Shown here: positions 1 through 8,336 of the stretch, one piece after another
Position numbering within the stretch: position 1 is the stretch's first letter
Layout of the letters: each line of letters opens with the position of its first letter
Source: an uncultured Bacteroidota bacterium
Lineage (GTDB): Bacteria > Bacteroidota > Bacteroidia > Chitinophagales > Chitinophagaceae
Assembly: GCA_903881265.1 (NCBI GenBank)
Contig: CAIRSV010000165.1
Location: 1-24,962 of the forward strand
DNA length: 24,962 nt
Direction of reading: 5' to 3'
Made by a program: the position numbers and the translations under genes
The notes under the pieces: model-generated
What the model saw: only the letters and a program-made list of their open reading frames with translations
Databases searched by the model: none
What the model was told of the DNA's origin: nothing

Positions 1-1
1 A

Positions 2-577
2 ACGCTGAAGGAACAAATCGGCGAGATTGATGGACGAGGATTTATTGATTCTGCGCCTGTACTTGAACGAAGTTGGGCTGCACGAAGTGGCGCAGGATGG
101 ATTGGCAAAAATGGAAATCTGATTACTAAATCACAAGGATCCTTTTTCTTTATTGCCACATTAATGATCGATCTTGAATTGGCATACGACCAACCCTATC
201 TAAAAGACTACTGTGGCACATGTACCAAATGCATTGATAGTTGCCCTACCCAAGCCATCCTTCCCAATAAAGAGATTGCCGGAAACAAGTGTATTTCCTA
301 TTTTACAATCGAGTTGAAGGAGGCCCTTATTCCCTCCGAAAAAAAATGGAATGATTGGATATTTGGTTGCGATATTTGTCAAGACGTATGTCCTTGGAAT
401 CGATTTTCAAAGACAACAACCGAAGCGCATTTTAAACCTCTTAATGAGATTCTGAATTATACAACAAGCGACTGGGAGGAAATTACCGAAGAGACATTCA
501 AAAAAGTTTTTAAAGATTCTCCGCTTGCCCGAACTAAATTTTCAGGCATAAAACGAAATCTCAAGTTCGTACAATAA
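2..577 (+). CDS. queG: Epoxyqueuosine reductase, C-terminal part (5' truncated by window edge)
   Basis: QueG reduces epoxyqueuosine to queuosine in the wobble position of GUN-anticodon tRNAs, using cobalamin and two [4Fe-4S] clusters in the cytoplasm. The reading frame is open from base 2, so the gene starts outside the window; the ATG at 164 is internal. Before it the frame encodes the family hallmark DSAPVLERSWAARSGAGWIG (about bases 47-106). Two ferredoxin-like cluster motifs follow: CGTCTKCIDSCP from base 212, then a lone Cys in NKCISY, then CDICQDVCPWNR from about base 371. These give eight cysteines, as expected for two 4Fe-4S clusters. The family is about 310-390 residues, so roughly the last 190 are present. 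The end at FVQ matches a short-form QueG lacking the C-terminal HEAT-like repeat extension of some members. No plus-strand T-rich terminator follows it. Confidence 0.95.
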   Translation, partial: TLKEQIGEIDGRGFIDSAPVLERSWAARSGAGWIGKNGNLITKSQGSFFFIATLMIDLELAYDQPYLKDYCGTCTKCIDSCPTQAILPNKEIAGNKCISYFTIELKEALIPSEKKWNDWIFGCDICQDVCPWNRFSKTTTEAHFKPLNEILNYTTSDWEEITEETFKKVFKDSPLARTKFSGIKRNLKFVQ

Positions 578-630
578 ATACACAACGATAGTAGCAATAG
601 TTTTTCTGCAACTAAAAAGAGATGATACGC

Positions 631-672
631 TCGTAAAAAAGAACATCCCCTTCGTTGTTCACCAAGGGGATG
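631..672 (-). terminator. Rho-independent terminator of the large secreted protein gene
   Basis: A perfect 9-bp stem (CATCCCCTT at 644-652 with AAGGGGATG at 664-672) encloses an 11-nt loop. Read on the minus strand it is followed by TTCTTTTTT, the expected U-tract, 22 nt past the stop of the 694-4455 gene. On the plus strand no T-run follows, so it should not terminate queG. Confidence 0.85.
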
Positions 673-693
673 CTGACTACCAATTTAAACTAA

Positions 694-3600
694 TTAGGGA
701 TGAATCGAATAAATAAAATTATTGACATTATCCTCCAAGAGCGGTGCATCGAGCAAATCGACATTACCATCACCGTTTAAATCAGTCACAAAATATCCGT
801 TTTCAAAATTATTAATATCGACTTCTAATATGGACAAATCAAGCAGGTCAATATTCTCATCCTGTTGTATATCGCCCGAATAAATAGCCCAAATTCCAGG
901 CTCCTTTTGTATCTGATTGTTTCCATATGCCTTTGAAGCAGCAGTGGAAAAGTCATAATAAACAGGGGTTGCACCAATTGCAATAGGAGCTGCACTCCAC
1001 GTCACCAAGTTATTCCTATGTCGCACCACGATATAATATGAATTATTAACAGGAGGAAAAATACACACAGCCGTGCCATTTGTGTATAATAATGTGTTTA
1101 CAGATGACACAACAGCCAACGTATTCGGATCTCGTAATTCCACGGTGATTTGATCTGTTACTGTTGTGCTTGTACCAGCATTTTCATTAAGTAATGCGGG
1201 CAGCATAAGGCCTGCGCCATCATAATATCCTTGAAAAAATAACTTCAGATTGACAATCGAATTTCCACAAGGAGTTATCGTTAGATTCAATGAATGAACA
1301 GAATCACATCCGCCTGCATTTAGAAATGTATGCAAATACACACCGCTTGCAGTATACACTGTATTATTATTTTGAACCCAAGTATACGTATTACAAGCTG
1401 TGGCAGATGATGAGCCTGTGGTAATCGATTGAGTGGAAATAATCACCGAATCTTTACCATAACATCCAGCAGCATTAACGCCGGTGACGATATACGTTGT
1501 TGTACTTAATGGAGCAGCTGATACGATAGCACCCGTTGATGATGACAATCCCGTTGAAGGCGAATAACTATACGTTACGGCACCGCTAGCGCTTAACGTA
1601 ACCGGAGATCCGTTGGGCGTGCAATACCATAAAGAGGATGCTGTCAGTTGAATTGGCAAATAAGTAGCAGACACTGCTATTGTTGTTGTTGCAAGACACC
1701 CGTTTATATCAGTCGCTGTGACAGTATAAATTGTATTTGAAGTTGGTGATGCATTAATCACCGCACCCGTAGTTGATGACAAACCTGTTGAAGGCGCATA
1801 CGTATATGTTGTTGCTGCAGGAACACCAGTGTATGTGTGGGTTGTGGTTAATGTAACGGGTGTACCACCTATACAATAAGAACCAGAGGCAACCGTTGTA
1901 GGATAAAGAACAACCTTAGGGATCGTAATTGGTGTTGAAATGACAGTTGAGCTTCCGCAACTTACGCTACAATAATAGGTTGTGGTTGCTGTCATCATAG
2001 GGGTTGTGTAGGTATTCGCTGTAGCGCCTGCAATGATAGTTCCCGGATAATCTCCTCGATACCATTGATAGAAAAAATTGTTGAACATACATTTGTTTTG
2101 CAATGTCAACACCGAAGAAGCGCTATCACAAAACGACGTAACTGCGCTCATGGTATTTCCTGGAGGATTTGAAGCAACGCTGCATGTATCTGGGTATTTA
2201 AGTAAAATCTTATAATCTTCAGTCTCCCCAAAACCATACAACAAACATGGCGCTATACTAGATCCTGCATAACCTTCTGCGATCGTTACACGCATAGCGG
2301 TCTGACCAACATTTGCAGTGCAGGGTATACTAATATCCCCAATCACATGTCGAGGACCTTCCAGCGGATTTAATTCGGTATAGACCCTTTCACCTGGATC
2401 ATTAAATGAACCATTCTGATTGAAGTCTATCCAGATAGCGGTTCCGAAAGAATAATAAGGTGCTTGGTCACAATCATCAGCTTCAATATCAAATGACGCT
2501 GAAGAACCAAGATCCAACGTGGCGATATTCCCTAAAGGATAAAAATTAGAGTAGCGTCCAAAAATAGAGCCAGGCCCCGGCGCTGTTGTTGTGCAATTGG
2601 TACCAAACGACGACCCGTTAAATGTGAATGAAAAAATATCATCATCTGAATCAGATCCTGCTTGTGACATGCAATAGCAATCAATAAAAGAGTTCATTGT
2701 GATTGTGATAGGCGTTGAATTGGTTGTTACACCAGAATTTGTACACGTAACAGCACAATAAAAAGAAGTAGGCGCATAAATGGCACTTGACACATATGAA
2801 TTTGATGTAGCACCAACTATTATACCATTACTATTATACCATTGATAGGTCACTCCTACTCCAGTAGTTAGAAATTGAACGGAGAGATTGACCGTATTTC
2901 CTGTACAAACAGCGGGCGAACTAGATATTGTAGCCCCCGGAACTGGCGCCCCACTGCAAATGGTTGTAGGTGTAATATTGATAAGATAGTCTTCTGTTTC
3001 TCCCCAAGAATATGTCCCGCAAGCACTTGTAATTGGCCCGCCCTGCTCAGAGGTAATGACTCGCAATCCAGTCAAGCCTGTTAACGCACCTGATGGAATC
3101 GTGATCGTACCCGCTTCGATATGAGCGCCTGTTGTAGCAATCGAAGATGAATAAACCGCCTCACTTGTTTCAAAAACGCCGTTCTGATTATAATCAATAA
3201 AAATAGCCGAACGATTAGGATACTGATTCAGGCAAGTACCGACCTGAATCGAAAAAGGTACCGAAGATAATACCTCAACATTAGGCGCTGCAACTGACTG
3301 ATAGTTAGAATACGACTGTGCCACCGAACCTACACCTGTTGCTGTCGTTGAACAATTAGACGAATTATTTAATGAGCCGAAACTGACATTGAATATTTCT
3401 TCGTCTGCGACAGAAGTTGCGCCGCTCGTGCAATAGCAATTGTAATGTGGGCTAAGTGGTAAATATAATGGCGGTGTAGTATAAGAAAGACCACTACCTG
3501 AGCAGGTAGTAATACATCGGTAGTAGGCTGAAGCAGAGGCTGTGAAACTTACAGTTGAGCTTGTCCCAATGTTGGTTAACCCTGCTGTAAATCCGCTATT

Positions 3601-4455
3601 AGTGGCGCGTTGCCAAACAAACGAAACACCTGATCCTGCAACAGCATTTTGAAGCGACAAGGTAAGTGGATTTCCTGCACAAGCGGATGCCGCGCTAGAA
3701 AGTACATTTCCAGTGTTTGGAATACCCGAACAAGCAGGAACGGGCACATACGTTATTTGCAAGGTTGGTCTAAAATCGCCTAGACTATTTGCATTCGTGA
3801 GCGTTGTGGTACCTGAAAGAGCGACGTTGCCATTAGCTCCAATAGCTTTTCCAGCGGCTGTATTCCGGATAAAATTCATTCCAACCGCTCCTGTTTGAAT
3901 ACCCCCTCTATACCAATCAGTCAGAATCTGAAGATTACCGCCAGTATAGGTAAAACTGTCATTACCAGGCACATTAAACGGAACTTCGACATATGTGTTG
4001 ATGGCATTCAAAATTGAAAGTGTCGTACTTGCATATGTTTGTGTCGCACCATTCACCAATGTACTCCATGGTGTTAAGTTCGTCAATGAGGTTGCCGTTG
4101 TGTTTGACAACCACACATTCAATGTATTTGGCGCCGCTACTGTGACTGCGGTCGACCCACGCAACCAAGCAACTTTAATGATTTTTGCGCCTGAAGGTAT
4201 GCTAGCTAAATCACCTCCTACGCCACCCGTATAAATAAATGCATATCGTGAATACCTTGTAAAACTTCCACTACTCCCACTCCAAATAGGACCATTTGTT
4301 GCAGAAGCTGTTCCACTTGCAGCGCCAATAGTAACTGTTACTGGTGCTTGAGCGTCAGAAGCGGTATAATTGAAAAGAGATAAAAGAACGAAAAGGAACA
4401 TACACTTCAACGTGGCAGATTGGCCTCTGTTCGTTAATAATCGAAAATTGCTCAT
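694..4455 (-). CDS. Large secreted multidomain protein with two GEVED domains, Ig/PKD-like repeats and dockerin-like C terminus
   Basis: Predicted 1253-residue extracellular protein of unknown function. The start at 4455 (MSNFRLLTNRG) is preferred over the ATG at 4521 because it puts a basic n-region and hydrophobic core (FLFVLLSLF) directly before a likely cleavage site at DAQA (about residue 37). After an unrecognised beta-rich N-terminal domain (about 40-235) come: an Ig-like domain (240-340); a GEVED domain (about 341-492) with IFIDYNQNG and WGETEDYLI; a second Ig-like domain (495-590); a second GEVED domain (about 592-750) with IWIDFNQNG and FGETEDYKI; a third Ig-like domain; two PKD-like repeats sharing PSTGLSS (about 852-1006); a SATACNTYTW repeat (1008-1060); a conserved Bacteroidota module beginning NLKLFFQGYYDG; and two dockerin/EF-hand-like loops (about 1195-1253). 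Low-complexity Ser/Thr/Gly composition suggests a surface or adhesive role. No standard T9SS C-terminal domain is seen. Confidence 0.88.
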   Translation of the reverse strand: MSNFRLLTNRGQSATLKCMFLFVLLSLFNYTASDAQAPVTVTIGAASGTASATNGPIWSGSSGSFTRYSRYAFIYTGGVGGDLASIPSGAKIIKVAWLRGSTAVTVAAPNTLNVWLSNTTATSLTNLTPWSTLVNGATQTYASTTLSILNAINTYVEVPFNVPGNDSFTYTGGNLQILTDWYRGGIQTGAVGMNFIRNTAAGKAIGANGNVALSGTTTLTNANSLGDFRPTLQITYVPVPACSGIPNTGNVLSSAASACAGNPLTLSLQNAVAGSGVSFVWQRATNSGFTAGLTNIGTSSTVSFTASASAYYRCITTCSGSGLSYTTPPLYLPLSPHYNCYCTSGATSVADEEIFNVSFGSLNNSSNCSTTATGVGSVAQSYSNYQSVAAPNVEVLSSVPFSIQVGTCLNQYPNRSAIFIDYNQNGVFETSEAVYSSSIATTGAHIEAGTITIPSGALTGLTGLRVITSEQGGPITSACGTYSWGETEDYLINITPTTICSGAPVPGATISSSPAVCTGNTVNLSVQFLTTGVGVTYQWYNSNGIIVGATSNSYVSSAIYAPTSFYCAVTCTNSGVTTNSTPITITMNSFIDCYCMSQAGSDSDDDIFSFTFNGSSFGTNCTTTAPGPGSIFGRYSNFYPLGNIATLDLGSSASFDIEADDCDQAPYYSFGTAIWIDFNQNGSFNDPGERVYTELNPLEGPRHVIGDISIPCTANVGQTAMRVTIAEGYAGSSIAPCLLYGFGETEDYKILLKYPDTCSVASNPPGNTMSAVTSFCDSASSVLTLQNKCMFNNFFYQWYRGDYPGTIIAGATANTYTTPMMTATTTYYCSVSCGSSTVISTPITIPKVVLYPTTVASGSYCIGGTPVTLTTTHTYTGVPAATTYTYAPSTGLSSTTGAVINASPTSNTIYTVTATDINGCLATTTIAVSATYLPIQLTASSLWYCTPNGSPVTLSASGAVTYSYSPSTGLSSSTGAIVSAAPLSTTTYIVTGVNAAGCYGKDSVIISTQSITTGSSSATACNTYTWVQNNNTVYTASGVYLHTFLNAGGCDSVHSLNLTITPCGNSIVNLKLFFQGYYDGAGLMLPALLNENAGTSTTVTDQITVELRDPNTLAVVSSVNTLLYTNGTAVCIFPPVNNSYYIVVRHRNNLVTWSAAPIAIGATPVYYDFSTAASKAYGNNQIQKEPGIWAIYSGDIQQDENIDLLDLSILEVDINNFENGYFVTDLNGDGNVDLLDAPLLEDNVNNFIYSIHP
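1490..1830 (-). repeat. Degenerate tandem repeat inside the large secreted protein (PKD-like pair)
   Basis: Two stretches about 230 nt apart, near 1525-1575 and 1755-1805, encode nearly the same protein segment: YSPSTGLSSSTGAIVSAAP and YAPSTGLSSTTGAVINASP, each followed by a TxYxVTxxxxxGC strand. DNA similarity is still visible between the copies (shared GTTGATGAC and GTTGAAGGCG words), which suggests a relatively recent internal duplication of one domain. Confidence 0.6.
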
Positions 4456-4901
4456 GTGTGATTGTTTTAAGTAAAAGAGAGTATGAGTAGACGTTGTATT
4501 GCTGTTTGGATAACAGTCCATGATTTATTTTTATTCAATCTGTCGTTTTCAGGTTAAACCAAGTCCTTCCAATTTTCAACCTGTGGTTTACAATCCCTGT
4601 TATAATGTCTTTATGCCTCACTCCATCGATACGAGGATAGCCAACCCTTCGTATTTTCTACATTCTAAAAAATGGTGTCTCAAATGTACTGCAATATTCC
4701 AATTATGCAAATTTTAGCCTGATTATTTAAATGTAACCATTGAAAGACCTACACTACAGAAAATCAATACGAGCATATAGAAGTATGATGGAAGAAAAGG
4801 ATGAATAGGCCTATCTACTGTCGGAAAATTTTGAGCTGACGCCAACTTTAATTGAGAGGTTACAATGACATAGTTTTATATTTGTCCTTCGGAACGAACG
4901 T
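4456..4901. other. Divergent intergenic region between the large secreted protein and folC
   Basis: About 446 nt separate two divergent genes. It holds the folC promoter candidate near its right end (4851-4884) and a perfect 10-bp palindrome, ATAGGCCTAT, at 4805-4814. A 65-codon open frame at 4520-4717 has no recognisable product, no signal and no conserved motif, and I do not consider it a gene. I could not identify a convincing promoter for the minus-strand gene. Confidence 0.5.
4851..4884 (+). promoter_or_regulatory. Candidate Bacteroidota promoter of folC
   Basis: A perfect -7 element TATATTTG lies at 4877-4884 and a weak -33 element ATTG at 4851-4854, with a 22-nt spacer (long but within the range reported for Bacteroidota sigma-A promoters). 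The ATG at 4902 is 17 nt after the -7 box, so the leader would be only about 10-12 nt. Confidence 0.5.
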
Positions 4902-6209
4902 ATGACTTACCAAGAAACACTAGGGTATCTTTTTAGCAAATTGCCAATTTTTACACGAATCGGCGCAGCGGCTTATAAAGCTGACCTGCAGAATACCATA
5001 TCGCTTTGTAAGGAGCTTGGACATCCTGAAAAAAAAATAAAATGCATTCATATTGCAGGCACAAACGGTAAAGGAAGTTGCAGCTATATGATGGCTTCTA
5101 TATTCCAAGCGGCGGGTTATAAAACAGGCTTATATACTTCACCTCATTTGATCGACTTCAGAGAACGAATCAAAATTAATGGCATTGAAATTGGAGAACA
5201 AGACGTTGTCACATTAACAGACAGATTAATCCCGTTGATCGAGAAGATACAACCATCGTTTTTCGAGGTGACCGTTGCTATGGCATTCGCCTATTTTGCA
5301 GAGCAAGAAGTGGATATCGCCATCATTGAAACAGGACTTGGCGGATTGCTCGATAGCACCAATATCATCATACCCGAGCTTTCTATCATTACTAATATCA
5401 GTTACGACCACACCAATTTATTAGGGGACACACTTGAGAAAATTGCATTTCAAAAAGCAGGCATCATCAAACCAAACATCCCTGTTGTCATTGGAGAAAC
5501 GCACTACGAATCGGAATCAGTGTTTCGTGAAATGGCTGCAATACAACAAGCCAACATTACGTTTGCAGATCAACTAGTTACCATCAACGAAGCCATTCAT
5601 CAGCAAGGCAAATTGAATATCAGTGTCACCAATCGCATCCATCATACGACGCAATTAATTGCATTAGACCTTACGGGTGAGTATCAAATTAGAAATATAA
5701 AAACAGTGTTGGCATCCATTGATATCCTGCGAAGTAAGGGATGGCATTTGAGCGCTGAGAACCTAACTGAAGGTTTGGGCAACGTGAAGAAAAACACAGG
5801 CATCAAAGGACGATTCGACATCCTTCATACCAATCCAACCATCATTGCCGATGTGGCGCACAATGAAGCAGGCTTGCGCGAAGTCTTCAATCAAGTGAAT
5901 CAATTGCCGCATAAAAACCTGCATATCATTACGGGGTTTGTGCAAGACAAAACCATAGACCACATCCTGAAAATATTTCCAGCAAAAGCCTCCTATTATT
6001 TTACACAAGCTGATATCCCAAGAGCATTGCCATTCGAAATGCTGAAAGAAAAGGCCTTGTTAGCAGGTCTTCAAGGCGAAGGTTTTAATACAGTAAAAGC
6101 CGCCCTTAATCAAGCATTATCAAACGCCCATAGCGATGACATCATTTTAGTAACAGGCAGTTTTTTTATTCTTGCTGATGTCTATGCTGAGTTAGAGCAG
6201 AAAAACTAA
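4902..6209 (+). CDS. folC: Bifunctional folylpolyglutamate synthase / dihydrofolate synthase
   Basis: An ATP-dependent Mur-ligase-family enzyme that adds glutamate to dihydropteroate and to folates, cytoplasmic. The 435-residue length is normal for the family. Visible signatures are the P-loop AGTNGKGS (residues 52-59), the omega-loop and substrate region TSPHLIDFRERIKINGIEI (79-97), the ETGLGGLLDSTNI segment (about 143-155), YDHTNLLG followed by EKIAFQKAGIIK, which carries the lysine expected to be carbamylated, and the C-terminal ADVAHNEAG motif. The start is the only in-frame ATG close to the conserved N-terminal region. The next gene starts 50 nt downstream and may be cotranscribed. Confidence 0.95.
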   Translation: MTYQETLGYLFSKLPIFTRIGAAAYKADLQNTISLCKELGHPEKKIKCIHIAGTNGKGSCSYMMASIFQAAGYKTGLYTSPHLIDFRERIKINGIEIGEQDVVTLTDRLIPLIEKIQPSFFEVTVAMAFAYFAEQEVDIAIIETGLGGLLDSTNIIIPELSIITNISYDHTNLLGDTLEKIAFQKAGIIKPNIPVVIGETHYESESVFREMAAIQQANITFADQLVTINEAIHQQGKLNISVTNRIHHTTQLIALDLTGEYQIRNIKTVLASIDILRSKGWHLSAENLTEGLGNVKKNTGIKGRFDILHTNPTIIADVAHNEAGLREVFNQVNQLPHKNLHIITGFVQDKTIDHILKIFPAKASYYFTQADIPRALPFEMLKEKALLAGLQGEGFNTVKAALNQALSNAHSDDIILVTGSFFILADVYAELEQKN

Positions 6210-6259
6210 ACACAAATCATCCACCCTTTATTATATTTATCCTTTATTTCCACTTTCAT

Positions 6260-8281
6260 ATGAGCAAAAAAAATAAGTCCCACAACATCCCTAATACAGA
6301 CCCTTCTCATACAAGCAAAACATTACATGTCGAAACAGCATTAACAGCATCTGAGAAAATATCAGTACTAAAAAAAGTAATGAATGGCATGGGCCCTTAT
6401 ATCATCATTATGCTATTTAGTATCGCGTTGTATGCGAATACGTTCAAGCATCAATATGCGCTCGATGATGAAATCGTAATCTCAAAAAACGAATACGTTC
6501 TCCGAGGCATTGCAGGCATCCCCGATATTTTCAGCAAAGATCTTTTCGATAGCTTTTACAAGCAGATGAATACAACTGCTCAACTTGCAGGAGGACGATA
6601 TCGCCCGCTGGCAGTAGCCACGTTTGCAATCGAACAAGAATTTATCGGCACACGTCAGGATGCTGCATTTGAACCCAATTGTTGGGACTTCAACCATAAT
6701 GGGAAAAAAGATATTGTAGAAGATGTCAATGGCGACGGCAACCATAACGACAAAGATTTAAAATCAAAAGGATTCGGGTTTAGGCATATCAACAATACCT
6801 TGTTCTATGGCTTATCTGTTTGCATACTTTTTCTCTTTTTGAGCACTGTTGTTTTTAAAGAAAATAAACTAACAGCCTTCGTTATATCACTACTATTTCT
6901 TGCACATCCGATGCACACCGAAGTCGTTGCCAATGTCAAAAGTCGCGATGAAATATTCTCCTTTCTCTTTATGATAGTAAGCCTTTATCTCGCACATCAA
7001 TATGCCATTAAACGGTCTATGAAATATCTCATCTGGACTTGTGTTTGTTTTTTCTGCGCCCTTCTTTCGAAGGAATATGGCGTGGTGCTCCTTGTGCTTA
7101 TTCCATTATCTTTATACTTATTCGATACGAATCGGTTTAGCGTAACGAAGTATATCAGGTTAATGGCAGGACTTGCTATTTGCTTTGCTATCTATTTTAG
7201 CATCCGTTCATCTATTGTCATTACTGAATCAAATTTACAGGACGCCGAATTGATGAACAACCCTTACTTGTTGGCAGATGACGCACAACAAATGGCTACT
7301 AAATTGTTTATCTTTCTTAACTATTTCCTCTTGATGATTTTCCCGCATCCCCTGAGCTCTGACTATGGATATAATAGTATTCCGTATAAAGATTTTGCTG
7401 ATTTCAGTGTGTCAATTGCCATTCTTTTTTTAATTGGCTGTGTTATTGGCGGTCTCGTTGCATTTAGACGCAAAAATTGGTCGGCATTTGCGATCGCATT
7501 TTATATGTTGACGATCTTACTCGTAACGAATCTGATCTTCAATATCGGTGCTACTATGGGCGAACGATTAGCCTTTCATGCGTCTTTAGGATTTTGTATG
7601 CTGCTAGGTTACGGCCTTGTTTGGATAGGCGACAAACTGAATATGAAACAAGTAACATGGGTTCTATTGCTTCCGATTCTGATACTTTATTCGATGAAGA
7701 CATACACTCGAAACAAAGCCTGGGAAAATGATATCACACTTTCTTTGACAGATGTAGAAAGCATGCCAGAAAGTATTGCATTGAATGGAAATGCTAGTTC
7801 GCGTAATCTTGATTTATCAGAATTCCCAGCGAATAAATCAAAGGAAAAAGCATACATACGAAAAGCGATTTCCTATGGTAATAAGGCGGTCAAACTTCAT
7901 CCAGGTTTTGTAAATGGCTATCTGAATCTAGGGTTGGGTTATGCCAAACTAGAGAAATACGATAGCGCTAAATATGTGTGGGATATCGCGTTTAAGATAT
8001 ACCCGCATCATCCAAGCAAACCAATCTATTATAATTTATTGGCCGATGTTTACTACAAAAAAGGATTCAATATGGGTGCACTTAAACGATGGAATGAAGG
8101 AGTGATGCAACTACAAAAAGCGGTTGAGTTAGCGCCAAGCAATGCCCGATATTGGTATGACCTAGGTGGCTTTGCCTTTAACGCAGCGGATTATGTAAAG
8201 GCCAAACAAGCATGGAACAAAGCCTACGAACTAAATCCAAAAGACCCAGACATTCTAAAAGTTCAGGGCATCCTTAAATAA
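6260..8281 (+). CDS. TMTC-like multi-pass membrane protein with C-terminal TPR repeats (putative GT-C glycosyltransferase)
   Basis: 673 residues, predicted integral membrane protein. The family resemblance is to TMTC/DUF1736-type proteins, GT-C fold O-mannosyltransferase relatives: an acidic pair in the first extracytoplasmic loop (YALDDEIVI, residues 66-74), a YRPL motif (114-117), and HPMHTEVVANVKSRDEIF (216-233), matching the HPxHTEAVANxxxRxE family signature. Many hydrophobic helices run from residue 46 to about 480. The C terminus (about 540-673) contains three TPR-like units, for example NGYLNLGLGYAKLEKYDSAK and ARYWYDLGGFAFNAADYVKA. Between the YRPL and HPMHTE motifs sits an unusual Asp/Asn/Gly-rich segment (residues 143-166) resembling two calcium loops. 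The predicted role is transfer of a sugar from a lipid carrier to a protein outside the cytoplasm; donor and acceptor are unknown. Confidence 0.82.
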   Translation: MSKKNKSHNIPNTDPSHTSKTLHVETALTASEKISVLKKVMNGMGPYIIIMLFSIALYANTFKHQYALDDEIVISKNEYVLRGIAGIPDIFSKDLFDSFYKQMNTTAQLAGGRYRPLAVATFAIEQEFIGTRQDAAFEPNCWDFNHNGKKDIVEDVNGDGNHNDKDLKSKGFGFRHINNTLFYGLSVCILFLFLSTVVFKENKLTAFVISLLFLAHPMHTEVVANVKSRDEIFSFLFMIVSLYLAHQYAIKRSMKYLIWTCVCFFCALLSKEYGVVLLVLIPLSLYLFDTNRFSVTKYIRLMAGLAICFAIYFSIRSSIVITESNLQDAELMNNPYLLADDAQQMATKLFIFLNYFLLMIFPHPLSSDYGYNSIPYKDFADFSVSIAILFLIGCVIGGLVAFRRKNWSAFAIAFYMLTILLVTNLIFNIGATMGERLAFHASLGFCMLLGYGLVWIGDKLNMKQVTWVLLLPILILYSMKTYTRNKAWENDITLSLTDVESMPESIALNGNASSRNLDLSEFPANKSKEKAYIRKAISYGNKAVKLHPGFVNGYLNLGLGYAKLEKYDSAKYVWDIAFKIYPHHPSKPIYYNLLADVYYKKGFNMGALKRWNEGVMQLQKAVELAPSNARYWYDLGGFAFNAADYVKAKQAWNKAYELNPKDPDILKVQGILK

Positions 8282-8324
8282 GCAGACATCAATTAATTCT
8301 ATCCATAGGATTCTCTAAAGCGTT

Positions 8325-8332
8325 TACTTTTG
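8325..8332 (+). promoter_or_regulatory. Candidate -7 promoter element of the photolyase gene
   Basis: TACTTTTG matches TAnnTTTG exactly. It ends 4 nt before the ATG at 8337, so transcription would begin at or within a base or two of the start codon. I see no TTTG-like -33 element at normal spacing. Confidence 0.5.
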
Positions 8333-8336
8333 CCTC

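Noticed and set aside
4456..4521. Longer start for the large secreted protein at 4521
   Set aside because: It would place 22 polar residues before the signal peptide; the ATG at 4455 gives a normal signal peptide.
4520..4717. 65-codon plus-strand open frame in the intergenic region
   Set aside because: No motif, no signal peptide, no promoter in place, and it overlaps the leader of the divergent gene; most likely chance.
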